A DNA stretch of 36,785 nt from contig CAYMVZ010000011.1 in NCBI GenBank assembly GCA_964394335.1, forward strand, positions 1-36,785, written 5' to 3'. The DNA comes from CAJXCL01 sp964394335. GTDB lineage: Bacteria > Nitrospinota > Nitrospinia > CAJXCL01. The notes under the pieces are model-generated. The model was not told the DNA's origin. It saw only the letters and a program-made list of their open reading frames with translations, and searched no databases. Positions 1 through 8,304 of the stretch are shown here, in pieces (position 1 is the stretch's first letter; each line of letters opens with the position of its first letter). The position numbers were made by a program, and so were the translations under genes.

Positions 1-89
1 ACGGCATAGAAAATCATAACTCTAAGGGTGGTACTAAGATTTAGGGTAGGTCAAAGTTTGATGAAGCCACAAAATACCGCACCAAATCA

Positions 90-1283
90 ATGCTAGTTGT
101 TCCTATGAAAAATCATGAAGATGATGTCATAGGAGTTCTGCAGCTTATTAATGCCCAGGACAGACAAACAGACGAAGTTGTACCTTTTTCCGCTGATTTT
201 GAAAGTCTTATTAACTCGCTGGCCTCCCAGGCTGCTGTTGCTATTACCAATGTCAGACTCATCCAGGATATGGAGCACCTGTTTAGTTCTTTTGTTAAAG
301 TTATGGCTACTGCGATCGATGAAAAATCACCTGTTACAGCCGGTCATATAAAACGAGTTGCTGATATGACCATGGTTATGGCTGAAACACTAAATAACAA
401 AAAGGAAGGTCCTTTTGCAGATGTTCATTTTGATGCGGACCAAATGCATGAACTTAAAACAGCAGCTTGGATGCATGATATCGGGAAGGTTACAACACCT
501 GTTCAAATTGTTGAAAAGGGGAAAAAACTTGAAACGCTTTTTGATCGTGTACATTACTTGAGCTTAAAATTTCTATATTTAGCGAAAGAGATAGAAGCCG
601 AAGGTTTTAAAAAGAAAGCTGAGTTGTTGGGAAAGGGCGCTTCTGAAGATGAAATCAGACGACTGGAAAATGAGACAGAAAAAAGGGTGCGGGAAATAAT
701 GGATACGAGGGAATTTGTCATTACCTGCAATGAACCGGGAGAATTCATGGATAATGATAAAATAGAAAGGCTTCAGCAAATTGCTAAAATGAATTACTCT
801 GAAAATGGAAAAGAGCTCCCGTTGATTAACGAAGACGAATTCTTAAATCTTTCCATTCGAAAGGGGAGTATTACAGAAGCAGAACGAAAGAAGATGCAGG
901 ATCATGCGATGGTTACTTTAAAAATGCTTGAGCAGATACCATTTACAAAGAAACTTAAAAATATTCCTCCTTTTGCCGGAGCACATCATGAGTTTATTAA
1001 CGGAAAAGGATACCCGAGAGGCCTTAAAGGAGATGAGATTCCATTAGAAGCGAGGATGTTAGCCGTATTAGACATAACAGAAGCCCTAACTGCCTCTGAC
1101 CGTCCTTACAAAAAAGCTATGCCATTAGCACAGGCTTATAAAATTTTAGGATTTATGGTAAAGGATGGAGAATTGGACGGAGAGCTTGTGGACTTGCTGA
1201 TCAAAGAAAAGGTTTACGAGCGTTACCTGGAAGAATACCAGGATAAGAAGGATGAAAATCAAAAAACTAAAGATCAAAGCTGA
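90..1283 (+). CDS. GAF/HD-GYP domain protein, 5'-truncated or interrupted
   Basis: Probable cyclic-di-GMP phosphodiesterase of the HD-GYP class. The first 60 residues are the last strands and helix of a GAF sensor domain (VVPMKN...IGVLQLINAQ). The HD-GYP domain follows: His86 in the first helix, HD at 129-130 (MHDIGK), paired histidines at 299-300 and GYP at 307-309, then the family's DxTEALTASDRPYK stretch. About 100 residues, partly helical and charged, lie between the HD and GYP parts, as in several GAF/HD-GYP proteins. The first ATG is at 90, but it has no ribosome site and falls inside a GAF strand; typical GAF sequence (FDEATKYRTKS) reads in frame upstream of it to a TAG at 42-44. The real gene therefore begins outside the window and is interrupted, or the TAG is an error. 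Domain call is firm; intactness is uncertain. Confidence 0.85.
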   Translation: MLVVPMKNHEDDVIGVLQLINAQDRQTDEVVPFSADFESLINSLASQAAVAITNVRLIQDMEHLFSSFVKVMATAIDEKSPVTAGHIKRVADMTMVMAETLNNKKEGPFADVHFDADQMHELKTAAWMHDIGKVTTPVQIVEKGKKLETLFDRVHYLSLKFLYLAKEIEAEGFKKKAELLGKGASEDEIRRLENETEKRVREIMDTREFVITCNEPGEFMDNDKIERLQQIAKMNYSENGKELPLINEDEFLNLSIRKGSITEAERKKMQDHAMVTLKMLEQIPFTKKLKNIPPFAGAHHEFINGKGYPRGLKGDEIPLEARMLAVLDITEALTASDRPYKKAMPLAQAYKILGFMVKDGELDGELVDLLIKEKVYERYLEEYQDKKDENQKTKDQS

Positions 1284-1325
1284 GTTTTAACTCATTCCCA
1301 ATCCAGAACTCAGGAACTAATTTAA

Positions 1326-1806
1326 ACCGGAGCAGATAATAAGCCGGGTTCTGTATCTCTAAAGAGATGGTAATCATTTATCTGGGCCTGACGTTACCGT
1401 CAGGCTCAAGCGGCCTAACCCGGAAGCATCGGACGGGCCATCCTCAAGCGCTTCCCTATTTGGCTTTGCTCCAGGTGGGGTTTACCAACCTCCCCTGTCA
1501 CCAGAGAAAGTAGTGAGCTCTTACCTCGCTTTTTCACCCTTACCCCGCACACAACTCACATCGCCGATACTTTCGACAAGTCGTTCTTTGAAGTTAGCGG
1601 TGCAACCTACATAAAATCTGCCATCCTTCCTATTAGAAACAGATAAACATAATACAACTGTGAGTTGCGTGCGGGGCGGTATATTTTCTGTTGCACTTTC
1701 CATAGGGTCGCCCCTCCTCCGTATTACGGAGCACCCTGCCCTCTGGAGCCCGGACTTTCCTCCATTCTCACAAAAGGAGAACAGCGATTACCTAACCTAC
1801 TCCGGT
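1326..1806 (-). ncRNA. rnpB: RNase P RNA, bacterial type A, with enlarged P12
   Basis: Catalytic RNA of RNase P, which trims the 5' ends of tRNA precursors. On the minus strand the conserved blocks appear in order: GAGGAAAGTCCGGGCTCC, AGGGCAGGGTGC, AGTGCAACAGA, GGTAAGGGTGAAA, GGTAAGAGC, GGAGCAAAGCCAAATAGGG, GGCCGCTTGAG and the 3' ACAGAACCCGGCTTAT. The ends pair as P1 (ACCGGAG with CTCCGGT), which sets the boundaries to within a few bases. P12 is formed by 1543-1560 and 1659-1676 (17 of 18 pairs) with a 98-nt terminal loop holding a GIY-YIG gene remnant. The 5' end overlaps the last codons of the zinc-ribbon gene upstream. At about 481 nt it is longer than the roughly 380 nt of the E. coli RNA, mostly because of P12. 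Confidence 0.95.
1575..1657 (-). pseudogene. GIY-YIG endonuclease remnant inside the P12 loop of RNase P RNA
   Basis: Read on the minus strand, 1657-1637 encodes LYYVYLF, the GIY-side strand of small GIY-YIG (YhbQ-like) proteins. One frame over, ending at 1575, SNRKDGRFYVGCTANFKERL is the usual continuation of that family, with the YIG-equivalent YVG. The spacing between the two motifs is that of an intact protein, so a single indel near 1635 separates them. The resemblance starts and stops almost exactly at the two arms of P12. No start codon, no ribosome site and no C-terminal half are present, so it is not a working gene. What is seen is the two motifs; the origin by insertion is inference. 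Confidence 0.7.
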
Positions 1807-2526
1807 CATTTGTTCTGAAAATAAAAACCGACTGCAATAAGGACACGTAATAATTGAATCGTTTTGTCTTATCTCAATGGATAATTGAGGCCTGAGGCTT
1901 CGATGGCAGCCACAGCATGTATCTTTCTCAATTGTAACAACTGCCAGTCCATTTCGGGCATCTATGACTTTTTCGTAATATTTAAACCATTTGTTTTCGA
2001 TCTTTGTCGCTAGTTCTTTTTTATTGTTTAGTTCCATTTCCAGGCGTTTGTTGAGGTCTTCCAATTCATCTTCTTTTATTTTTTTAATCTCAAGATATTT
2101 TTTTTCTTCCTCTTCTTTTTCTTTTAATTTCTGGTCATATTCCTTCTGGCATTCTTCAATGTTCTCCATCAACTTAATTTCTGCTTCTTCAAGAGAGTCA
2201 ATCTTGCTTTTTAAATTTTCAATTTCCTGAAGAACGGCGGAATATTCTTTATTGGTTTTTACGTTTGGAAGTTTTTCTTTGGTATTGTTCAACAGGTCAG
2301 TTGTGGATTGGGTTTCCAGTTCTTTAGAGCGACGTTCTTTTTTGGCTTGCTCGATTTTATCGTTAAGTTGATTAATTTCCGAATTGATTTTCTCAAAAAT
2401 CTGTCGTTCCCGCTCAATATCTTCGGGAATCTTTTCTTTTTGTTGATTGAATTTTTTTATTTCCTTATCAATTTCCTGAAGGCTAATTAACAATTCCAGT
2501 TGTTTATCTTTTATTGTAGTATTCAT
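1792..2526 (-). CDS. coiled-coil protein with C-terminal C4 zinc ribbon (DUF164 type)
   Basis: Cytoplasmic protein of 244 residues. Residues 1-185 are almost wholly charged heptad-rich coiled coil (Lys/Glu/Gln runs). The C-terminal part carries a four-cysteine zinc ribbon: CCGCHRS near 203 and CPYC about 22 residues later. This is the architecture of the widespread DUF164 zinc-ribbon family, whose molecular role is unsettled (nucleic-acid binding is often suggested). Its start lies inside the end of the upstream flavoprotein gene (23-nt overlap), implying translational coupling. Its own stop lies within the first bases of rnpB. DUF164 genes are often found beside rnpB, which supports the call. 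Confidence 0.85.
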   Translation of the reverse strand: MNTTIKDKQLELLISLQEIDKEIKKFNQQKEKIPEDIERERQIFEKINSEINQLNDKIEQAKKERRSKELETQSTTDLLNNTKEKLPNVKTNKEYSAVLQEIENLKSKIDSLEEAEIKLMENIEECQKEYDQKLKEKEEEEKKYLEIKKIKEDELEDLNKRLEMELNNKKELATKIENKWFKYYEKVIDARNGLAVVTIEKDTCCGCHRSLRPQLSIEIRQNDSIITCPYCSRFLFSEQMTGVG

Positions 2527-3502
2527 TCAGCATCTCTGTTTTCTTTATTATCAAATTTAGTGCTTCATTGGCCTCGCTAACCAATCTTTTCATAATTTCT
2601 TTTACAGGGAGAATATCTCTGATTTTGTATATATTTCTTCCGGCAAAAAAGAGTCCATTTTCGATGTCGCCATCGCGGGCTAACTTGAGATGGTCCAGGA
2701 TACAGAAGCTTCGTGAGCATTGTTTTAGACAGTTATCGCATGCCTTTATTTTTACCGAACCTTCTTTAAGAAATTGATCTACAAATGGGGTTTTTACAGC
2801 GCTGCCGGGATAACCAACAGGGCTTTGAATTGTGACCATATCCTCTTTTTTGGCCTCTTTAAATATTTTTTTGAAATTGGGATGAACATCGCATTCATCA
2901 CTTAATACAAAACGGTTTCCCATCTGAACACCATCAGCACCTAATTTAACCATTGAGGCAATATCATTTCCATCCGTTAACCCTCCTGCCGCGATTATAG
3001 GAATATTAACAACAGCTTTAATCTCTGGTATTAATTTACCTACGGGAATATCTGTCCCCAGGTGCCCTCCCGCATCCCGACCTTCAACAATTATTGCTGC
3101 CGCACCGAGTCTTTCAGATAATTTAGCGGCTTTTACAGAAGAAACTATCGGTACAACGGGTATATCTTCCTCGGCACACATGGCAAAGACATCTCTTGAA
3201 AAACCGGCGCCAAAGACGACCAGGTCTACCTTTTCATTGATGGAAGCCTTTACAATATCAAGAAAGTTCTTGATGGCAACCATTACATTGACGCCTATTA
3301 TCCCCCTGGACAGTTCTCTGGCCTTTTTAATCTGGACAACAAGTTCTTCAACTGAAATACCGGTGCCCCCAATAAGACCTATTCCGCCGGCATTTGCAAC
3401 TGCTGCTGATAATGGAGCATTTGAAACTGCTACGGACATGCCCCCTTGAATAATGGGAAATTTTGAAACAAGATCACCTATCTTTAAGTTAGATAACTGC
3501 AT
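2504..3502 (-). CDS. FabK/nitronate monooxygenase-like FMN flavoprotein
   Basis: TIM-barrel flavoprotein of 332 residues in the 2-nitropropane dioxygenase/FabK family. Visible marks: FPIIQGGM at the N-terminus, the glycine-rich VANAGGIGLIGG, VEGRDAGGHLG (flavin phosphate and catalytic region), IPIIAAGGLTDG and GADGVQMGNRF. The family splits between enoyl-ACP reductase II (FabK, fatty acid synthesis) and nitronate monooxygenase, and sequence alone does not separate them safely here. The C-terminus holds a Cys-rich segment (CDNCLKQC...FC), common in anaerobe homologues and perhaps metal binding. First gene of a coupled pair with the zinc-ribbon gene. No convincing Shine-Dalgarno sequence precedes the ATG. 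Confidence 0.85.
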   Translation of the reverse strand: MQLSNLKIGDLVSKFPIIQGGMSVAVSNAPLSAAVANAGGIGLIGGTGISVEELVVQIKKARELSRGIIGVNVMVAIKNFLDIVKASINEKVDLVVFGAGFSRDVFAMCAEEDIPVVPIVSSVKAAKLSERLGAAAIIVEGRDAGGHLGTDIPVGKLIPEIKAVVNIPIIAAGGLTDGNDIASMVKLGADGVQMGNRFVLSDECDVHPNFKKIFKEAKKEDMVTIQSPVGYPGSAVKTPFVDQFLKEGSVKIKACDNCLKQCSRSFCILDHLKLARDGDIENGLFFAGRNIYKIRDILPVKEIMKRLVSEANEALNLIIKKTEMLNEYYNKR

Positions 3503-3535
3503 AATAGTTCATTCTAAGTTTAGTCTATTTTAAAT

Positions 3536-3590
3536 GCAAGCAAAAATGAATATTTATCCACTAAGACGCCAAGACACTAAGAAAAAAATG
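3536..3590. repeat. interspersed intergenic repeat, copy 1
   Basis: The block begins with GCAAGCAAAAATGAAT, identical over 16 bases to 26520-26535, and continues with a CCACTAAGACGCCAAGACAC-type sequence rich in spaced AAG. Both copies then run into A-rich sequence ending AAAAAAATG. It lies in the spacer between the flavoprotein gene and glnD and encodes nothing evident. Confidence 0.5.
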
Positions 3591-3597
3591 AGCTAAA

Positions 3598-3651
3598 ATG
3601 CCTAAAATAAAAAGCCGGGCTTTTTACAATAACTTTAGTTCACTTTAGGCA
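3598..3651. terminator. nested hairpin, probable bidirectional terminator
   Basis: The inner hairpin at 3609-3625 pairs AAAAAGC with GCTTTTT around a CGG loop, giving a U-tract in either direction. An outer pair, TGCCTAAA at 3598-3605 with TTTAGGCA at 3644-3651, encloses it. It sits between the glnD stop (transcribed leftward) and the start of the flavoprotein gene, so its likely task is ending the cysE-nifS-glnD transcript. Confidence 0.65.
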
Positions 3652-3695
3652 CTTACATCTGCGACTTTGCTATGATTTGATAAATATTCAAGAAG

Positions 3696-6380
3696 TCAAA
3701 AAATACCTCCCGGAACGATGAGCTTGTTTAATTCTTCTGAAAGGCGCATTTTAAAGTTTTCCATATTAGAATTAAGTTTTTTTATACCTTTCCTTCCCAG
3801 GTAAAATACATTGGTGGCATAATTGTTTCTGCAATGAACAATGGCTCTAAAAATAGATATATTCATAGATGCAAATGTTTTGGTAGTTTGCATAAAAACC
3901 CCCAATATATCAGGTGTTACAATTTTAACAGCCCTGCCTATTACTCTTATTTTGGGTGTTATTTTTTTGTACATTTTCTTGGTATTTGCCTCAACAAGAA
4001 CCCTGTTTTTGTAAAGATTTGTTACAGAATTCCCCTTAGTAAAAATTTTGTCAATATCTTCTTTTACGCATCTCTGGACATAGTAAAAATTTGTATAATC
4101 AACAGGTTTACCGTTTACATCAACCATTTTAAAAATATCCAGAGCCACTCCATTCCAGGTGTTAACCTGCGCATCAATAACACTAATTTTGTTAAACGCG
4201 ATTATACAGGCAATACGATAAAGAATTCCCTCTTGATCTGGCAGACAGAGGATTAAGTCCGTCGGTTTGTTCTCAACATAATAAAGTTCAACGGCAAAAT
4301 GGTTTTCAGATTGTTTATAAGCGTTATATGTATCTAATTGAGTTTGAAGGTCAGGTGGAAGATCAATTAAATTGATGAACTCTACTTTTAACGATTCATC
4401 AACGGTCTCCTTCTTCTCATAATACAGAGCTTTTTGATAAATATGCTTCAGGCTTGTTATCTGACCGGACGTCATTTTCATTTTAGTTCCATACCGATCA
4501 GCAAAGGTTAATAGAATCAACATTCTTAGCTTTTCCATATCTCCATCAATCAATTTCCATATCATTTCGTATGTTTCATCATCATAAGGATCAAGATCGA
4601 GTAAATCTTTCATTGCAAGATGTTTCCCAACAAGAAAGCTTACAGAATCTATATTTCTTTGATCTATGGTGCCCAATTCCTTGAGAATAGCAGGAGTCAT
4701 CGCCTCGCCAACTTCATCTTCATTTTGATGTCCGGTTTTGTATCCCTTTCCAATGTCATGCAACAGAGTTGCTAATTTCAAAACTATATTGTTTTTAAGG
4801 TTTTGATAGAGTTGGACAAGGAATGGATCGCCTTGATTTAATTCAAGCATATTAATAGCGTCTAAAGCTGCCATAATATGAATATCAACAGGAAAGCGGT
4901 GCACGTAAATATCCTGCGGCAAGCCGCTAAGAGCTGAGAATTTGGGAATAATGAAATTACCTATGAAGCCAAATTCATTCATATCGCGAATGGCTTTTGC
5001 AAAATATTTGCCCATTAATATGTGCTGAAATATTTCAATCATCTTGCTTTTAGTTTTACTTTCCATAAAAATGGGGACTAAATTGTCTTTATTTTCTTCT
5101 ATGGAAAGAATAATCGGGTACGACATATTGAAACCCTCTTCTGCGACAAACTTCATTAGGTCAAATATTTTCTCAGGAGAATCAGAAAAGATCTTTTCCT
5201 TGCCGGGAAGGAAGACAATAGTATTTTTATCGTTTATACCTAAATAAGCGTTCAAATTTTTGGCAACCGTCTCATCCCGCCATATGCAGTCCCATAAAAG
5301 ATTTCTTCCGTCCCGTTTTAAAGGAAGAGCCGCATGATAGAAATACTCTTTGTAAAAATCATTAACTTCAAAACCGAGGGTTTTTGCTATCCTTTCACGG
5401 TTTTCAAAGGACAATTTATCCTTGTTACCGGATGGCTGAATAAGATGGAGCAGTAATCGGATTTTGGTTAAGAAATTTAACGCAACAAGGTCCCTTTTAT
5501 AAACCTGCTCGCTTATTTGTTTTTCAGACAACAGCCTGTACATAATTTCCGTCATAGAAGATTCTTTAAAGCTAAACTTTATCTTTGTTAAAAATAACGC
5601 CCAGTAATAACGGCGAATATCATTTTTAACATCCGGTTCCTGCTGAAAAACGGTATTTTCAACGGTATAACATTCCGTATACGTAATATTATCTTCAATA
5701 AAAAATTGCTTGTTCGATTCTAATAAAGAGAATACTTTCTTCTGGAAGAGATTGAATGTTTCCTCGCTTCCCGAAACAAACCGTCCTTCCAGCAAAGACC
5801 TGAAATTAATAATCTCTTTTTCTGTTGAAGGCATACTGATTTCGTCTAAAGTCAAATACCCGAAACTGCTTGAAGAAGGAAAGATATTCTGGTGAACAAA
5901 AAGATATTCAAAGTTCCTAACAATTCCTTTAACCGTTTTATCCGCGTGTGAGTGGTGATTCGATACAATGGCAAGATCTATATCTGATAATGGGAACATT
6001 TCACTCCGCCCGTATCCCCCGCGGGCTACAATGGCAAAAGGAACGTTTTCTTCTTTTAGTGAAGTTTTATTTGTTATGTTAAATTGTAGAGCAGCACATT
6101 CCAGGCTGAACCTTATCACCGCATCGATCAGGGCTGTCCTTTGAAATAATATTTCAAAGGGGTAGTTACTGTTCGATATGTTTTTATAATGATTTGCTGA
6201 TTCAGCTTCAACTAACGTGAGGATTTTATTTTTGTAGTAAAGATTAAAGTCGGGTTTAGTTATTTTGTGTGCCTGCTCGGATGAAAAGTCGTTCCGGAAA
6301 AGACTCTGTAGTTGCTTATACAGATTATCTTTATAGTGTTGACTTTGTTCCTTATAATCAGAAATGATTTTGCCGAGCAT
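3696..6380 (-). CDS. glnD: bifunctional PII uridylyltransferase/uridylyl-removing enzyme
   Basis: Nitrogen sensor that uridylylates PII when glutamine is low and removes UMP when glutamine is high. At 894 residues it is full length. Domains in order: nucleotidyltransferase with GGYGRSEMFPLSDIDLAI at 121-138 (GG...SDxD metal site); the GlnD helical linker; an HD phosphohydrolase domain with HDIGKG from 541; and two C-terminal ACT domains at about 715-775 and 825-890 for glutamine sensing. It starts directly after the nifS stop, with no spacer, so it is translated from the cysE-nifS-glnD message. No PII gene is in the window. Call is firm. Confidence 0.95.
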   Translation of the reverse strand: MLGKIISDYKEQSQHYKDNLYKQLQSLFRNDFSSEQAHKITKPDFNLYYKNKILTLVEAESANHYKNISNSNYPFEILFQRTALIDAVIRFSLECAALQFNITNKTSLKEENVPFAIVARGGYGRSEMFPLSDIDLAIVSNHHSHADKTVKGIVRNFEYLFVHQNIFPSSSSFGYLTLDEISMPSTEKEIINFRSLLEGRFVSGSEETFNLFQKKVFSLLESNKQFFIEDNITYTECYTVENTVFQQEPDVKNDIRRYYWALFLTKIKFSFKESSMTEIMYRLLSEKQISEQVYKRDLVALNFLTKIRLLLHLIQPSGNKDKLSFENRERIAKTLGFEVNDFYKEYFYHAALPLKRDGRNLLWDCIWRDETVAKNLNAYLGINDKNTIVFLPGKEKIFSDSPEKIFDLMKFVAEEGFNMSYPIILSIEENKDNLVPIFMESKTKSKMIEIFQHILMGKYFAKAIRDMNEFGFIGNFIIPKFSALSGLPQDIYVHRFPVDIHIMAALDAINMLELNQGDPFLVQLYQNLKNNIVLKLATLLHDIGKGYKTGHQNEDEVGEAMTPAILKELGTIDQRNIDSVSFLVGKHLAMKDLLDLDPYDDETYEMIWKLIDGDMEKLRMLILLTFADRYGTKMKMTSGQITSLKHIYQKALYYEKKETVDESLKVEFINLIDLPPDLQTQLDTYNAYKQSENHFAVELYYVENKPTDLILCLPDQEGILYRIACIIAFNKISVIDAQVNTWNGVALDIFKMVDVNGKPVDYTNFYYVQRCVKEDIDKIFTKGNSVTNLYKNRVLVEANTKKMYKKITPKIRVIGRAVKIVTPDILGVFMQTTKTFASMNISIFRAIVHCRNNYATNVFYLGRKGIKKLNSNMENFKMRLSEELNKLIVPGGIF

Positions 6381-7550
6381 TTATTCATTCCATAATGGTG
6401 AGATCTCTCTGATTTTTTTTACGATGGGTGGTAATATTTCAGCAACATAATTTACATCCTCTTCCGTATTCATTTTCCCAAAGCTGAAACGTAAGGAACC
6501 GTGCACTTTTTCGTGAGGTATCCCCATTGCAGTCAATACATGGGAAGGTTCCAGAGTGCCGGAACTGCAGGCAGACCCGGTAGAGACAGCTACTCCTTGA
6601 AGATCAAGGTTAATCATGATGGATTCTCCTTCTACGCATTCGATGCCAATATTTAAAGTTGTTGGCAACCGTTTCGTTGGATGTCCATTAAGGGTGGTTT
6701 TGGGGATCGAGCTTGCCAGTTTTCGATGCAAACTATCACGTAACCCTGCCAAATATTTTGATCCGGACTCCATCTCTCTTTTTGCTATTTCACAAGCCTT
6801 TCCAAGGCCAACTATCCCCGGTACATTTTCAGTGCCCGCCCTCCTGTTTCTTTCATGGTGGCCACCGCTGATTATTGGAAACAGTTTTGACGTCCCGTTT
6901 TTAATATAGAGTGCTCCTATGCCTTTCGGCCCGCTAAGTTTATGACCGGAAATAGACAAAAAATCAACTTTTAAATCATTTACATTCAAAGGAATTTTTC
7001 CAAAACTTTGAACCGCGTCCGTATGAAAAAAAATATTTCTCTCTTTAGCAATTGTTCCTATTTCTTCTACCGGCTGAATCGTGCCGACTTCATTATTGGA
7101 ATGCTGGATAGAAATCAGGACTGTGTTTTCTTTGATAGCTTTTTTTATTTCTTCCGGATTAACCATCCCGTACTGGTCTACCTTAACATAAGTTACCTCA
7201 AAACCCATTTTCTCGAGAAGGCGACAGGTATTCAAAACCGCTGGATGTTCAACTTGAGAGGTTACTATATGTTTTTTATCGTTTAAATTAGAGAGAACCA
7301 CTCCTTTAATAGCGATATTGTCCGATTCACTGCCTCCACTGCAAAATATAATTTCAGATGGGGACGCATTGAGCATTTCCGCAATCTTTTCACGGACTTC
7401 GTCCATGACCACTTTTATAGGCCTGCCAAACTGATGGGCGCTGGAAGGGTTTCCGAAATAGTCCTTTAAATAAGGAGACATGGCTTCAAAGACTTCCGGG
7501 TGTATTGGGGTGGTAGCGTTATTGTCTAAATAAACTTTTCTCAAATCCAA
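6381..7550 (-). CDS. cysteine desulfurase, NifS/IscS type
   Basis: PLP enzyme that takes sulfur from cysteine and carries it as a persulfide for Fe-S clusters and tRNA thiolation. 389 residues, group I aminotransferase-V fold. Marks: YLDNNATTP near the N-terminus, SGGSESDN, HTDAVQ, the PLP lysine in SGHKLSGPKG, RAGTENV, and the active-site cysteine in STGSACSSGT on a long loop typical of NifS/IscS rather than SufS. It lies between cysE (43-nt gap) and glnD (no gap), so cysteine supply and use are in one transcript. No IscU or scaffold gene is adjacent, so I give no symbol between nifS and iscS. Confidence 0.93.
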   Translation of the reverse strand: MDLRKVYLDNNATTPIHPEVFEAMSPYLKDYFGNPSSAHQFGRPIKVVMDEVREKIAEMLNASPSEIIFCSGGSESDNIAIKGVVLSNLNDKKHIVTSQVEHPAVLNTCRLLEKMGFEVTYVKVDQYGMVNPEEIKKAIKENTVLISIQHSNNEVGTIQPVEEIGTIAKERNIFFHTDAVQSFGKIPLNVNDLKVDFLSISGHKLSGPKGIGALYIKNGTSKLFPIISGGHHERNRRAGTENVPGIVGLGKACEIAKREMESGSKYLAGLRDSLHRKLASSIPKTTLNGHPTKRLPTTLNIGIECVEGESIMINLDLQGVAVSTGSACSSGTLEPSHVLTAMGIPHEKVHGSLRFSFGKMNTEEDVNYVAEILPPIVKKIREISPLWNE

Positions 7551-7593
7551 GTCCTTTCAATAATCTAAAAGTTTAGGGCTAATGGCTTACAAA

Positions 7594-8295
7594 CTATTTC
7601 GCAACTTTCAACGATTTTGTTTTTTTTATGCTCTTTTTATTAATGCTATTAAATTTTTTAAGTTCTTTAAGTTCTTTTTCAAGTTTAGGAATCTTTTCCA
7701 GTAAACATTTAATGGCTTGTGCAACAGGGTCCGGAAACCTTTTTAAATCATCATCCATATTTTCAAGCGGGTCACTATCTCCCCGATAAATTATTCTTCC
7801 GGGCACTCCGATAACAGTAGAGTTTTTGGCAACATCCTCCAAGACGACTGAACCCGCGCCTATTTTACAATTAGACCCCACAGAGACAGGTCCTAAAATT
7901 TTAGCTCCCGCACCAACGACAACATTATGGTCCACCGTCGGGTGGCGTTTTTCTTTTTTCAGGCTGAGACCACCTAAAGTAACTCCCTGGTAAATCGTGC
8001 AATTATCTCCGATTTCCGTTGTCTCCCCTATTACAACTCCCATTCCATGATCAATAAAAAACCCTTTTCCGATTTTCGCCCCAGGATGAATTTCAATACC
8101 GGTAATCCATCGACTGATATGGGATATAATTCTGCTGATCAGAAATAAGCGGTTAATCCAAAACCAATGCGCTATTCTGTGTATGATTATCGCATGAAAG
8201 CCGGGATAACAAAAAATAACTTCAAGAAAATTTCGAGAAGCCGGGTCCCTTGTAAGAGCTATTTGAATGTCGTCTCTAATTGTATCAAGCACCAT
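7594..8295 (-). CDS. cysE: serine O-acetyltransferase
   Basis: Makes O-acetylserine from serine and acetyl-CoA, the first step of the sulfide route to cysteine. 233 residues: a short N-terminal helical part (DDIQIALTRDPASRN) and a left-handed beta helix of hexapeptide repeats (IHPGAKIGKGFFIDH, GVVIGETTEIGDN, GVTLGG) with the catalytic histidine region DHGMGVVIGE, then the cofactor-binding KRHPTV loop. The tail is Lys-rich. First gene of the cysE-nifS-glnD operon, with a near-consensus promoter ending only about 10 bp before the ATG and no Shine-Dalgarno site, so the message may be almost leaderless. Confidence 0.93.
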   Translation of the reverse strand: MVLDTIRDDIQIALTRDPASRNFLEVIFCYPGFHAIIIHRIAHWFWINRLFLISRIISHISRWITGIEIHPGAKIGKGFFIDHGMGVVIGETTEIGDNCTIYQGVTLGGLSLKKEKRHPTVDHNVVVGAGAKILGPVSVGSNCKIGAGSVVLEDVAKNSTVIGVPGRIIYRGDSDPLENMDDDLKRFPDPVAQAIKCLLEKIPKLEKELKELKKFNSINKKSIKKTKSLKVAK

Positions 8296-8304
8296 AATTT
8301 TAAC

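Noticed and set aside
1521..1703. 60-residue minus-strand ORF as a functional GIY-YIG gene
   Set aside because: It lies wholly inside RNase P RNA, has the GIY strand in another frame, lacks the C-terminal half and any ribosome site. Kept only as a remnant.
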